A stretch of 64,000 nucleotides of DNA from Roseomonas elaeocarpi. GTDB lineage: Bacteria > Pseudomonadota > Alphaproteobacteria > Acetobacterales > Acetobacteraceae. The stretch lies in NCBI RefSeq assembly GCF_042433915.1, contig NZ_JBHLUN010000014.1:62001-126000 (forward strand). Reading direction: 5' to 3'. The notes below the pieces were generated by a model. It made no database searches, had not been told where the DNA came from, and worked only from the letters and a program-made list of their open reading frames with translations. Of the stretch, positions 1 through 8,840 are shown piece after piece; position 1 is the first letter of the stretch, and each line of letters starts with the position of its first letter. The translations under genes and the position numbers were made by a program.

Positions 1-2
1 AC

Positions 3-1760
3 CGGCTGGGCGAGATGAGCTGCAACCCGGCGATCGGCGGCGTCGGCAAGGGCCACCTGGCGCGCGAGGTCGATGCCTTCGACGGCATCATGGCGCGCGC
101 CGCCGACGCGGCCGGCATCCACTACAAGCTGCTCAACCGCTCCAAGGGCCCGGCCGTGCGTGGGCCTCGGCTGCAGGCGGACCGGGCGCTGTTCCGCGCC
201 GCGGTGCAGCGCCTGTTGCAGGAAACCGCGAACCTGACGCTGCGCGCCGCCGCGGTGGAAGGGCTGGAGCGCGATGCCTCCGGCGCCGTGACCGGCGTGA
301 TCCTGAACGGCGGCGAGCACTTAAGCGCCGGCGCCGTGGTGATCACCGCCGGCACCTTCCTGCGCGGCGAGATCCACACCGGGCCCGAGCGCCAGCCGGC
401 CGGCCGCGTCGGCGACGCGCCCTCGGTCGGACTGGCGCTGTCGCTGCTGGCGCTGGGCCTGCCGATGGCCCGCCTGAAGACCGGCACGCCGCCGCGCCTC
501 GACGGCCGCACGATCGACTGGGCCGCGCTGGAACGGCAGGAAGGCGATGCGGAGCCCGAGCCGCTGAGCTGGATGACGGAGGCGGTCACCAACCCGCAGG
601 TGGCCTGCGGCATCACCGGCACCACGGCCGAAACGCACGCGCTGATCCGCAGCAACCTGCATCACGCGCCGATCCATTCCGGCCAGATCACCGGGCGCGG
701 GCCGCGCTACTGCCCCTCGATCGAGGACAAGGTCACCCGCTTCGCCGAGCGCGAGCGGCACCAGATCTTCCTGGAACCCGAAGGGCTGGACGATCCCACG
801 GTCTATCCCAACGGGATCTCCACCTCCCTGCCCGCCGCCCTGCAGCACGAGATGATCCGCACCATCCCCGGGCTGGAGCGCGCGGTGATCCTGCGGCCCG
901 GCTACGCGGTGGAATACGATCACGTCGACCCCCGCGCGCTGCGCCCGACGCTGGAGGTGAAGACCGTCCCTCGCCTCTTCCTGGCCGGGCAGGTCAACGG
1001 CACCACCGGCTACGAGGAAGCGGCGGCGCAGGGGCTGCTCGCCGGCCTCAACGCCGCGGCACGCGCTTCCGGCTCCGGCGATCGGCTGTTGCTGCGCTCC
1101 GAGGCCTATCTCGGCGTGCTGGTGGATGACCTCACCACCCAGGGCGTGAGCGAGCCTTACCGGATGCTGACGGCGCGTGCCGAGCACCGGCTGTCGCTGC
1201 GCGCCGACAATGCCGGGCTGCGTCTGACCGAGACCGGCATCGGCTGGGGCTGCGTCGGACCGGAGCGCGCGGCACGCCATCGCCGCTTCGCTGAGGCCGT
1301 TCGCGATGCCCTCGCCCGCGCCCAGGCCGAGAGCGCCACGCCGGCCGAGCTCGCGCGCCAGGGCCTGCCGATCAATGAGGATGGCCGCCGCCGCAGCGTG
1401 CTGGAGCTCCTGTCGCTGCCGGAGCTCGACGCCGCAACCGCTTTCCCCTGGCTGCGCGACCTGCCGCGCGATGTCCGGACCCAGCTGGAGGCGGAAGCCC
1501 TCTACGCCCCCTACCTGCGCCGCCAGGAAGCGGAGATGCGCCTCTTGGAGCGGGAAGAGCGGTTGAACATCCCGGCCGATCTCGACTTCAACCTCGTGCC
1601 CGGCTTGTCCACCGAGATGCGCCAGCGCCTGGAACTCGCCCGCCCCGCCACGCTGGGCAGCGCCACCCGCGTTCCCGGCATCACGCCCGCCGGCATCGCG
1701 GCCCTGGCAGGTTATCTCCGCCGCGCCACCTCCCCCAGGCTGGAGAACACCGCAGCATGA
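3..1760 (+). CDS. mnmG: MnmG, tRNA U34 carboxymethylaminomethyl synthesis enzyme (5'-truncated by window edge)
   Basis: FAD-dependent enzyme which, with MnmE, installs the (carboxymethyl)aminomethyl group on U34 of several tRNAs in the cytoplasm. The frame is open from the first bases of the window, and the visible part begins in the conserved GEMSCNPAIGGVGKGHL segment, so roughly the first 40 residues, including the FAD-binding GxGxxG, lie upstream of the window. Also visible are the KTGTPPRL motif, the NGxxxSLP segment and the C-terminal AEHRLSLRADNAGLRLT region. About 585 residues are present against roughly 620 for the family. Its stop overlaps the rsmG start by 4 bp (ATGA), indicating translational coupling in the classic mnmG-rsmG-parA-parB cluster. 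Confidence 0.97.
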   Translation, partial: RLGEMSCNPAIGGVGKGHLAREVDAFDGIMARAADAAGIHYKLLNRSKGPAVRGPRLQADRALFRAAVQRLLQETANLTLRAAAVEGLERDASGAVTGVILNGGEHLSAGAVVITAGTFLRGEIHTGPERQPAGRVGDAPSVGLALSLLALGLPMARLKTGTPPRLDGRTIDWAALERQEGDAEPEPLSWMTEAVTNPQVACGITGTTAETHALIRSNLHHAPIHSGQITGRGPRYCPSIEDKVTRFAERERHQIFLEPEGLDDPTVYPNGISTSLPAALQHEMIRTIPGLERAVILRPGYAVEYDHVDPRALRPTLEVKTVPRLFLAGQVNGTTGYEEAAAQGLLAGLNAAARASGSGDRLLLRSEAYLGVLVDDLTTQGVSEPYRMLTARAEHRLSLRADNAGLRLTETGIGWGCVGPERAARHRRFAEAVRDALARAQAESATPAELARQGLPINEDGRRRSVLELLSLPELDAATAFPWLRDLPRDVRTQLEAEALYAPYLRRQEAEMRLLEREERLNIPADLDFNLVPGLSTEMRQRLELARPATLGSATRVPGITPAGIAALAGYLRRATSPRLENTAA

Positions 1761-2350
1761 TCCCTGTTCCACGTGAAACAGCGGAGCGCCTGGATGCCTA
1801 CGCCGCCATGCTGCTGCGCTGGAACCAGCGCATCAACCTGATCGCCCCGCGCGACGCGGCGGAGTTCCGGACCCGCCACGTCGAGGATTCGCTGCAGCTC
1901 CTCCCCCTCCTGCCCGAGAACAACGCCCCGGCCGCGGACCTCGGCTCCGGCGGCGGGCTGCCGGGCCTCGTGTTGGCGCTGGCCGATCCGGGGCGGCTGT
2001 GGAACCTCGTGGAGTCAGACAAGCGCAAGGCCGCCTTTCTTCAGGCGGCCGCGGCGGAACTGGGGGCCGGCAACGTCACGGTGCATCCGCGTCGCATCGA
2101 CGATGTCAGCCTGCCGCCGCTGGGCGTCCTGACCGCCCGCGCCCTGGCACCCCTGACGGAACTGCTGCCCTGGGCGGCGCGCTTCCTGGCACCCGAGGGT
2201 ATCGCGCTGTTTCCCAAAGGAAGAACCGCCGAGGATGAGTTGACCGCGGCCCTTCCCTCATGGTCCATGGCGGTGGAGCGGTTCCCCAGCCGAACCGACC
2301 CCGCTGCCAGCCTCCTACGCATTTCCGGGATACGACGTGCCGGCCTCTGA
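1757..2350 (+). CDS. rsmG: RsmG, 16S rRNA (guanine-N7) methyltransferase
   Basis: SAM-dependent methylation of G527 (E. coli numbering) in 16S rRNA; formerly GidB. The protein has 197 residues, normal for the family. It shows the N-terminal LLRWNQRINLIAP segment, the SAM-binding ADLGSGGGLPGLVLA motif near residue 60, VESDKRKAAFL, and TARALAPLTELL near residue 125. The ATG at 1757 overlaps the mnmG stop. The first codons contain a parS-like palindrome (1765-1780), so this stretch serves both as coding sequence and as probable ParB-binding DNA. The 3' end overlaps parA by 14 bp. Confidence 0.96.
   Translation: MIPVPRETAERLDAYAAMLLRWNQRINLIAPRDAAEFRTRHVEDSLQLLPLLPENNAPAADLGSGGGLPGLVLALADPGRLWNLVESDKRKAAFLQAAAAELGAGNVTVHPRRIDDVSLPPLGVLTARALAPLTELLPWAARFLAPEGIALFPKGRTAEDELTAALPSWSMAVERFPSRTDPAASLLRISGIRRAGL
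1765..1780. promoter_or_regulatory. parS-like ParB-binding site 1
   Basis: TGTTCCACGTGAAACA differs by one base from the canonical bacterial parS palindrome TGTTTCACGTGAAACA. It lies in codons 3-8 of rsmG, about 1.5 kb upstream of parB. Chromosomal parS sites are typically found close to parAB and often inside coding sequence. Confidence 0.85.
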
Positions 2351-3239
2351 GACTTCATCCCGCAGGCGCGCGAGCCCCGCCCGCCGCCTTGCCCTCGCGA
2401 ACCAGAAGGGCGGCGTCGGCAAGACCACCACCGCCGTCAACCTCGCCACCGCGCTGGCCTCCACCGAGCGCGTGCTGCTGATCGACCTCGACCCGCAGGG
2501 CAACGCCTCCACCGGCCTGGGCGTGCCGCGCACCAGCCGCGGCGCCGGAACCTACGCCCTGCTCACCGGCGAGAAGACGCTGGCCGAGGTCATCCACCCG
2601 ACCCCGATCCCCAACCTGTCGCTGCTCGCCGCGGATTCCGACCTCGCCGCGGCCGAGGTGGAGCTGGTGGGCGAGGAACGGCGGGAGCGCCGCCTCGCCG
2701 ACGCGCTCGATGCCGGCGCCGAGGTGCTGGCCGGCTTCGACCGCATCATCTTCGATTGCCCGCCCTCGCTCGGCCTCGTGACGCTCAACGCCCTGGTGGC
2801 CGCCCATGCGGTGATCGTGCCGCTGCAGGCGGAGTTCTTCGCGCTCGAAGGCGTGTCGCAGATCGCCCGCACGCTCGACCGCGTCCGACGCGGGCTCAAC
2901 CCGGCGCTGGAGCTCGAGGGCATCGTGCTGACCATGGTGGACCGTCGCAACAACCTGTCGGAGATGGTGGGCGCCGACGTCCGATCCTTCTTCAAGGACA
3001 AGGTCTTCGACACAACCATTCCCCGCAATGTCCGGGTCAGCGAGGCGCCCTCGCACGGGCTGCCGGTGATCCTCTACGACAGCCGCTCGCTTGGCGCGCA
3101 GGCCTACATCCAACTGGCGCACGAGCTGCTGAAGCGGGAGCGCGCGCGCAAGCGGCAAGCTGGCACGGTGGCCCGACAGGGTGGCGATGCCGGTGCGGCG
3201 GAAACCGGAAACCAGGACACCGGAACGGTGAAGTCATGA
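2337..3239 (+). CDS. parA: ParA chromosome-partitioning ATPase
   Basis: Walker-type ATPase that forms the nucleoid-bound gradient moving ParB-parS complexes during chromosome segregation. The deviant Walker A motif KGGVGKTT is at residues 24-31, DLDPQGNASTGLG follows, and FDCPPSLGLVTLNAL is the Walker B region. Length is 300 residues. A GTG start at 2337 is chosen because it precedes the conserved RRLALANQKGG with a short basic extension and because it overlaps the rsmG end. The C-terminal 30 residues after the conserved core are low complexity. It is coupled to parB by a 4-bp ATGA overlap. Confidence 0.97.
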   Translation: MPASETSSRRRASPARRLALANQKGGVGKTTTAVNLATALASTERVLLIDLDPQGNASTGLGVPRTSRGAGTYALLTGEKTLAEVIHPTPIPNLSLLAADSDLAAAEVELVGEERRERRLADALDAGAEVLAGFDRIIFDCPPSLGLVTLNALVAAHAVIVPLQAEFFALEGVSQIARTLDRVRRGLNPALELEGIVLTMVDRRNNLSEMVGADVRSFFKDKVFDTTIPRNVRVSEAPSHGLPVILYDSRSLGAQAYIQLAHELLKRERARKRQAGTVARQGGDAGAAETGNQDTGTVKS

Positions 3240-4090
3240 AGAAGCCCGCCCGCCTCGGCATGGGCCTGTCCGCCCTGCTGGGTGACGCCCCCGCCGCCAC
3301 CTCCGGCAACGAGATCGCCCGCCACCTGCCGATCGAGGCGATCGAGCCCGGTCCCTTCCAGCCGCGCGGCCCGATGGAGCCCGAGGCTCTGGCCGAGCTC
3401 GCCGCCTCCATCAAGGAACACGGCGTGCTGCAGCCGATCTTGGTGCGACCCAAGCCGGACGCCTCGGGAACCTGGCAGATCATCGGCGGCGAGCGCCGCT
3501 GGCGCGCGGCGCAGCTGGCTCGCCTCCATGAGGTGCCGGTGGTGGTGCGCGAGTTCGACGACCGCACCGCTATGGCGGCCGGTCTCGTGGAGAACCTCCA
3601 GCGCGAGGACCTGAACCCGCTCGAGGAAGCGATCGGCTACCAGCGCCTGCTCGACGAGTTCGGGCTGAAGCAGGAAGGCCTGGGTCAGGCGGTGGGCAAG
3701 AGCCGCTCGCACGTCGCCAACACGCTGCGCCTGCTGAACCTGCCCGAGAAGGTCCGCGCCCTCCTTTCCTCCGGCTCCCTCACCGCCGGTCACGCGCGTG
3801 CCCTGCTGACCGCCGCCGATCCGGTGAAGCTGGCCGAGCAGGTGGTGACGCGCGGCCTGAACGTCCGGCAAACCGAGGCGCTGGCGGCCGCCACCCCGGC
3901 CAAGCCGAACGCCGCGCGCACCGCCTCCGACCCGGAGACGCGGGATCTGGAACGCCGCTTGGGCGACAGGCTCGGCCTCGGCGTCGCGATCAAGCGGGCC
4001 GGCAAGGGCGGCAAGCTGGTGCTGGCCTGGAAGGATCTGGATCAGCTCGAAGGCATCATCCGGCTGCTGCAGCCGAACGAGCACGCCTGA
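3236..4090 (+). CDS. parB: ParB, parS-binding CTPase of chromosome partitioning
   Basis: Centromere-binding protein of 284 residues. The N-terminal RLGMGLSALLGD segment (ParA-interacting region) is followed by the ParB/Srx CTPase core, with GERRWR at residues 85-90 and ENLQREDLNPLEEA from about 119. A helix-turn-helix region around residues 145-175 (GLGQAVGKSRSHVANTLRLL) should read parS, and the C-terminal dimerisation domain ends at LLQPNEHA. The ATG at 3236 overlaps the parA stop. Two parS-like palindromes in this window (1765 and 16493) are its likely targets. Confidence 0.97.
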   Translation: MKKPARLGMGLSALLGDAPAATSGNEIARHLPIEAIEPGPFQPRGPMEPEALAELAASIKEHGVLQPILVRPKPDASGTWQIIGGERRWRAAQLARLHEVPVVVREFDDRTAMAAGLVENLQREDLNPLEEAIGYQRLLDEFGLKQEGLGQAVGKSRSHVANTLRLLNLPEKVRALLSSGSLTAGHARALLTAADPVKLAEQVVTRGLNVRQTEALAAATPAKPNAARTASDPETRDLERRLGDRLGLGVAIKRAGKGGKLVLAWKDLDQLEGIIRLLQPNEHA

Positions 4091-4096
4091 TCTTTC

Positions 4097-4420
4097 TGCG
4101 TGGCGCTGTCCCGAGAGGCGCTGCCTCCCGGACCCTCCGCTGGGGAGGCAACGGCCTCCCCAGACCCGCGTGGGTGCTGCCGCAGGGCCACGTCCGTCGT
4201 GGTCGCGGGATGATTTAGCTTAGGAAGCTTTTGCTTCCTCGCGCAGGCGGCATCGTTCCTCGCCCGAGGTCATGGACCTCGGGCGCACGAACCTGTCCGC
4301 GGGCTGCCTGTTCATCCGAGCCGGCCTGCAGTTGTCACACCCGCTACCCACCGCCCTGCGGCAGCGTCCCGGAAAAAGATGAGGGTGGGTCCGGGAGGGA
4401 GAATTCTTTCTCCCTCCTGG
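4097..4420. repeat. Degenerate copy of the interspersed intergenic repeat (copy D)
   Basis: This fills the convergent parB/holA gap (4091-4442, no gene). The left part begins with TGCGTGGCGCTGTCCC (4097-4112), the terminal motif of the full copies at 35.9, 60.0 and 61.8 kb, then diverges. The right part (4358-4420) has the family's GCGGCAGCGTCCC, an AAAAAGATGAG segment and a hairpin with a GAATTC centre (4391-4420). The middle also holds a small AGGAAGC/GCTTCCT hairpin. It looks like two right-end modules in opposite orientation with the internal part replaced. Either hairpin could end transcription of the converging genes. Confidence 0.6.
4261..4285. terminator. Hairpin between convergent parB and holA
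   Basis: A perfect 11-bp inverted repeat (arms 4261-4271 and 4275-4285) with a 3-nt loop, without a clear T run. It could end transcription from either side with help from Rho. Confidence 0.4.
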
Positions 4421-4442
4421 CCACGGTATCAACGCCTCCCGC

Positions 4443-5477
4443 CTATCGCCGGGCCAGCGCCGCCCCACGGCGGGCGATCGACAGGATCACCTCGCGTGCC
4501 ACCGCACCATCCGGCACCGGGCGACCGGTGCCACCGGACTTCACCCGGGCTTCCGCGCGCAGCAGCGCAGCACCGGCCTCGGCCAGCGGCGCGGGGCGCC
4601 AGATGCGCAGGGCGCGCTCGAAGGCCGGCTTGTCGCGAAAGAAGACGGGTGGGCGCAGGGCTTGAAGCGCGGCACCGGGAGGCTGCCCCGCCGCCACCGC
4701 CAGCGAGGCGAGGTGAAGGCGCTGCACGTGGCGCAGGGCGGCGCGGATCGCCGCCACCGGATGCGTGCCCTCGGTCATCGCCGCTTCCAACAGGGCATCG
4801 GTGCGCAGCACGTCGCCGGCCGTGGCGGCCAGCAGCGCCTCGCCGATCTCGGCGCTGAGCCCTTCATCGAGGCAGGCGAGCACGTCTTCCTCGCCCACCC
4901 GGTTCCCGCGTCCCACGTAGAGGGCGAGCTTTTCCAGGCTGCGGCGCATCAGCCGGCGGTCGTCGCCCAGGCGCTCGGCCAGCCAGTCGAGCGCGGAGGG
5001 CTCCACCGTCACGCCCTCCTCGCCCAGGATCTCCGTGATGCTGGCGGACAGCGCCGCGCCGTGCTCGCGCCAGCATTCCAGCGACAGCGCCTCGCCCGGC
5101 CCTTCCGCCAGGGCGCGCAGCTTGGAGCCGCGCGACAGTTCCGCCGCTTCCAGCACGATCAGCGCCTCGCCACGGCCGGCCAGCACCTCGCGCGCGGCCG
5201 GTGCCACGGCGTCGGTGGCGTCGCGGACCCGCACGAAACGCCGGCCACCGGTCAGAGCCAGCGCCGCCGCCTCGCCGGCCAGAGCGCCGCCGCGCTGCGC
5301 TTGGTCGCGCGACAGCTCCGCCACGCGGAAGGGATCGTCGCCGCCCACCACGGCGCGCATCAGCGCGTCGGAACGTTCGCGCACCAGCCCGGCATCGTCG
5401 CCGTGCAGCAGCACCAGCCGCGTCTTGCCGGGGTCACGCAGGAAGGCGGCGACGCGCCGGGGCTCGATCTTCGGCAA
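4443..5477 (-). CDS. holA: DNA polymerase III subunit delta
   Basis: Clamp-loader delta subunit, which opens the beta clamp for loading at the replication fork. It has 344 residues, usual for alphaproteobacterial HolA. Features: an N-terminal LVLLHGDDAGLVRERSDAL (the degenerate AAA+ start characteristic of delta), ALTGGRRFVRVRDA, a middle DWLAERLGDDRRLMRRSLEKLALY segment and a C-terminal helical collar domain ending ILSIARRGAALARR. It is the third gene of the minus-strand leuS-lptE-holA operon, 27 bp after lptE, an order common in alphaproteobacteria. Confidence 0.94.
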   Translation of the reverse strand: MPKIEPRRVAAFLRDPGKTRLVLLHGDDAGLVRERSDALMRAVVGGDDPFRVAELSRDQAQRGGALAGEAAALALTGGRRFVRVRDATDAVAPAAREVLAGRGEALIVLEAAELSRGSKLRALAEGPGEALSLECWREHGAALSASITEILGEEGVTVEPSALDWLAERLGDDRRLMRRSLEKLALYVGRGNRVGEEDVLACLDEGLSAEIGEALLAATAGDVLRTDALLEAAMTEGTHPVAAIRAALRHVQRLHLASLAVAAGQPPGAALQALRPPVFFRDKPAFERALRIWRPAPLAEAGAALLRAEARVKSGGTGRPVPDGAVAREVILSIARRGAALARR

Positions 5478-5504
5478 GCGTGCCCTGTCCCCAGGCCGTT
5501 CCGC

Positions 5505-6038
5505 TCAGGTCGTGCCGCGGTTGCGGGCGCGCAGCGCGAGGGCGACCTTCTCGCTGATGTCGCTGGCGATCACCACCACGAGGCGCTGCTGCGCCGCGTC
5601 GGCACTGGCATCGGCCGCGAAGAACTGGTTGTCCGGAATGTTCCAGGCATCGAAGCTCCGCTCGGTGCCGCTCGCCACCAGCACCGGCGGCACGCTCATG
5701 GTGTAGAGCTGCCAGGGCGCCGTGGCGGTGATGCGCGAACGGGTGGCGACGCCGTCGCGGCGGAAGCCCTCCTGCTCGATGCCGGTCTGGAAGGTGGTCT
5801 TGAGCTCGTACTGCCCGGGCACCCCGCTGCCGGAGCCGAAGCGCTGTTCCAGCGCGCGGCGCAGCAGCTGCCCGCTGCGGTCCGGGATCAGGCCGACGCG
5901 CACCGAGGCGAGCTCGGCCGTGGGCGGCCCGCCGTCGCGCGTGGCGTAGAGCGGCTGGAAGCCGCATCCCGACAGCAGCCCCGCCCCGCCCAGCAGGGTG
6001 GAGCCGAGAAGAGCGCGACGCGTGATCCCTCGGGTCAT
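5505..6038 (-). CDS. lptE: LptE-like LPS-assembly lipoprotein
   Basis: Outer-membrane lipoprotein that plugs the LptD barrel and takes part in lipopolysaccharide insertion. It is 177 residues long. The N-terminus has a signal peptide with a lipobox LSGC at about residues 22-25 followed by GFQPLY, the hallmark start of mature LptE. The RR pair in the signal might suggest Tat export, but RR followed by A is weak. It lies between leuS (9 bp) and holA (27 bp) in the same operon, which strengthens the call because the sequence itself is poorly conserved. Confidence 0.9.
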   Translation of the reverse strand: MTRGITRRALLGSTLLGGAGLLSGCGFQPLYATRDGGPPTAELASVRVGLIPDRSGQLLRRALEQRFGSGSGVPGQYELKTTFQTGIEQEGFRRDGVATRSRITATAPWQLYTMSVPPVLVASGTERSFDAWNIPDNQFFAADASADAAQQRLVVVIASDISEKVALALRARNRGTT

Positions 6039-6047
6039 GACCCCTCC

Positions 6048-8660
6048 TCAGACGACGAAGTTGACGATGCGGCCGGGCACGTAGATGCGCTTGCGGATCG
6101 GCTTGCCGGCAATGGCGCGCACCACGTTCTCCTCCGCCTCGGCCGCCGCGAGCACCGTGGCCTCGTCGGCATCCGCCGCGACCTCGACGGTGCCGCGCAG
6201 CTTGCCCAGCACCTGCACCGCGATCTTCACCGTATCCGCCACCAGCAACGCCGGGTCGGCCTCGGGCCAGGGCAGCTCCGCCACCAGCCGGTCGCTGTTC
6301 GGACGCAGCATGGACCAGAGCTCTTCCGCCAGGTGTGGCATGGCGGGCGAGATCAGCTGCGCCAGCACCTCCAGCGCCTCGCGCCGCGCGGCACCATCGG
6401 CATCCTTCGCGGCCTCGATGGCATTGGTGAACTCGTACAGGCGGGCCACGCCGACGTTGAAGGTGAAGTTGCTCCAGGCCTCGGTCACGGCCGCGATGGC
6501 GCGGTGCGTCGCCTGACGCAGCGCCCGCCCGCCCTCGCCCGGCGCGAGTTCCGGCCCCGGCAGCCCGTCGAGTGCGTTGTGCACGAGGCGCCACAGGCGC
6601 TGCACGAAGCGGTGCGCGCCGGCGACACCGGCCTCGGACCATTCCATGTCGCGGTCGGGCGGGTTGTCGGCCAGGATGAACCAGCGCGCGGTGTCGGCGC
6701 CGTAGCGGCCGATGATGGCGCGTGGGTCCACCGTGTTGTTCTTGGACTTCGACATCTTCTCGCCGCGTCCGACCGTCACGGCTTCGCCCGTGTCGCGGCT
6801 GGTGGCGGACCCGTCGGCGGCGACCACCACTTCCTCCGGGTAGAGCCAGCGGCCATCCGCCGCGCGGTAGGAGGCGTGCGTCACCATGCCTTGCGTGAAC
6901 AGCCCGGCGAAGGGCTCGGGCGTGGAAAGCTGGCCCATGCTGTGCAGCGCGCGGGTGAAGAAGCGCGAGTAGAGCAGGTGCAGGATCGCGTGCTCGATGC
7001 CGCCGATATACTGATCCACCGGCATCCAGCTGTCGGCGGCCTCGCGCCGGATCGGCGCGTCGCTCTTCGGCGCGGTGAAGCGGGCGAAGTACCAGGAGCT
7101 GTCGACGAAGGTGTCGCAGGTATCGGTTTCGCGCCGCGCTGCCTTGCCGCATTGCGGGCAGCTGACGTGCTTCCAGCTCGGATGATGGTCCAGCGGGTTG
7201 CCCGGGCGGGAAAAGTCCACGTCCTCCGGCAGGCGCACCGGCAGCTGGTCGGCGGGTACCGGCACGACGCCGCAGGCCTCGCAGTGGATGGCCGGGATCG
7301 GGCAGCCCCAGTAGCGCTGGCGCGACACGCCCCAGTCGCGCAGGCGCCAGTTCACCACGCCGCGGCCGACCCCCTTGGCTTCCAGCGCGTCGATCACCGC
7401 GCGCTTGCCGGCCGCCACGTCGAGCCCGTCGAGGAAGCCCGAGTTGATCAGCGTGCCGTCCTCGGTGAAGGCGGTGTCGCCCACCGTGAACGTCGCGGCC
7501 TCGGTGCCGGCCGGCAGCACCACCGGCACCACCGGCAGGCCGTACTTGCGCGCGAAGTCGAGGTCGCGCTGGTCATGCGCCGGGCACCCGAACAGCGAGC
7601 CGGTGCCGTATTCCATCAGCACGAAGTTCGCGATCCAGACCGGGAAGCTCGCGCCCTCGATGAAGGGGTGCTTCACGCGGAAGCCGGTGTCGAAGCCGCG
7701 CTTCTCCGCCTGCTCGATGCTGGCTTCCGAGGTGCCCATGGCGCGGCACTCGGCCACGAACTCGGCGGCCTTCGGGTCGCGCGCCGCGGCGGCCGCGGCC
7801 AGCGGGTGCTCGGCGGCAACCGCCAGGAAGCTCATGCCGAACAGCGTGTCGGGGCGGGTGGTGAAGACCTCGACCTCGTCGGTGCCCTCCACCGGCTCGG
7901 TCAGGGCGAAGCGCACGCGGGCGCCCTCGCTGCGGCCGATCCAGTTGCGCTGCATGGTGCGCACGCGCTCGGGCCAGCGCTCCAGCCCATCCAGGGCTTC
8001 CAGCAGTTCCGGCGCGAACTTGGTGATGCGGAAGAACCACTGGCTCAGCGACTTCTTCTCGACCACCGCACCCGAGCGCCAGCCGCGGCCGTCGATCACC
8101 TGCTCGTTGGCCAGGACCGTGTTGTCCACCGGGTCCCAGTTGACCCAGCTTTCCTTGCGCTCGACGAGGCCCGCGCGCCAGAAGTCGAGGAACAGCGCCT
8201 GCTGCTGGCCGTAATATTCCGGGTCGCAGGTGGCGAACTCGCGCGTCCAGTCGAGCGAGAGGCCCATGCTCTTCAGCTCGGCGCGCATGTTGGCGATGTT
8301 GCTGTAGGTCCAGGTCGCCGGGTGCACGCCGCGATCGCGCGCCGCGTTCTCGGCCGGCAGGCCGAAGGCGTCCCAGCCCATCGGGTGCATCACCGCGTGG
8401 CCGGTGGCGCGCTTGTGCCGCGCGATCACGTCGCCCAGCGTGTAGTTGCGCACGTGCCCCATGTGGATCTTGCCCGAAGGATACGGGAACATTTCCAGCA
8501 CGTAGGCCTTGGGCGTGCCCGGTGCCGGCACGTCGGGCACCTGGAAGCAGCCGCGTTCCTCCCAGAGCCGCTGCCAGCGCGGCTCGGCCTGGGCGAAGTC
8601 GTAGCGGGCGGGGGCGTCGTTGCCCGTGCCGTCCGGCGGGGAGATCTGGGTCGAGGACAT
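6048..8660 (-). CDS. leuS: Leucyl-tRNA synthetase
   Basis: Class Ia synthetase charging tRNA-Leu, 870 residues. The HIGH-type motif HMGH follows MFPYPSGK; the editing CP1 domain is present (TTRPDTLFG, YGTGSLFGCPAHDQRD), as are KMSKSKNN and the C-terminal KPIRKRIYVPGRIVNFVV. The ATG at 8660 (MSSTQISPPDG) is preferred over an upstream in-frame ATG at 8774, because the extra 38 residues do not look conserved and family members start shortly before YDFAQAEPRWQ. No convincing Shine-Dalgarno precedes 8660, so the start remains slightly uncertain. First gene of the leuS-lptE-holA operon. Confidence 0.96.
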   Translation of the reverse strand: MSSTQISPPDGTGNDAPARYDFAQAEPRWQRLWEERGCFQVPDVPAPGTPKAYVLEMFPYPSGKIHMGHVRNYTLGDVIARHKRATGHAVMHPMGWDAFGLPAENAARDRGVHPATWTYSNIANMRAELKSMGLSLDWTREFATCDPEYYGQQQALFLDFWRAGLVERKESWVNWDPVDNTVLANEQVIDGRGWRSGAVVEKKSLSQWFFRITKFAPELLEALDGLERWPERVRTMQRNWIGRSEGARVRFALTEPVEGTDEVEVFTTRPDTLFGMSFLAVAAEHPLAAAAAARDPKAAEFVAECRAMGTSEASIEQAEKRGFDTGFRVKHPFIEGASFPVWIANFVLMEYGTGSLFGCPAHDQRDLDFARKYGLPVVPVVLPAGTEAATFTVGDTAFTEDGTLINSGFLDGLDVAAGKRAVIDALEAKGVGRGVVNWRLRDWGVSRQRYWGCPIPAIHCEACGVVPVPADQLPVRLPEDVDFSRPGNPLDHHPSWKHVSCPQCGKAARRETDTCDTFVDSSWYFARFTAPKSDAPIRREAADSWMPVDQYIGGIEHAILHLLYSRFFTRALHSMGQLSTPEPFAGLFTQGMVTHASYRAADGRWLYPEEVVVAADGSATSRDTGEAVTVGRGEKMSKSKNNTVDPRAIIGRYGADTARWFILADNPPDRDMEWSEAGVAGAHRFVQRLWRLVHNALDGLPGPELAPGEGGRALRQATHRAIAAVTEAWSNFTFNVGVARLYEFTNAIEAAKDADGAARREALEVLAQLISPAMPHLAEELWSMLRPNSDRLVAELPWPEADPALLVADTVKIAVQVLGKLRGTVEVAADADEATVLAAAEAEENVVRAIAGKPIRKRIYVPGRIVNFVV

Positions 8661-8840
8661 TTGGAGGAGAGGATTAAGCCCCCGCTCCGCGCCTGGGAAG
8701 TGTGCCGCTGCCACGGCTGCCCTGCTTTGCGAGGCGGCGCCGGCCTGGCGGAACGATGCCCCTCCTGATGCCATCCCTCAGGCGACGTCGTTCCGGCCTG
8801 TCAGGCGGCCCGCGCCCCGCCGGGCACGGGCCCTCCGCCG

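Noticed and set aside
4662..8768. Very long open frame on the plus strand antisense to leuS (about 1368 residues)
   Set aside because: Typical GC-rich antisense artefact: His/Arg/Gln-rich, no domain logic, and fully covered by leuS, lptE and holA, which have clear motifs.
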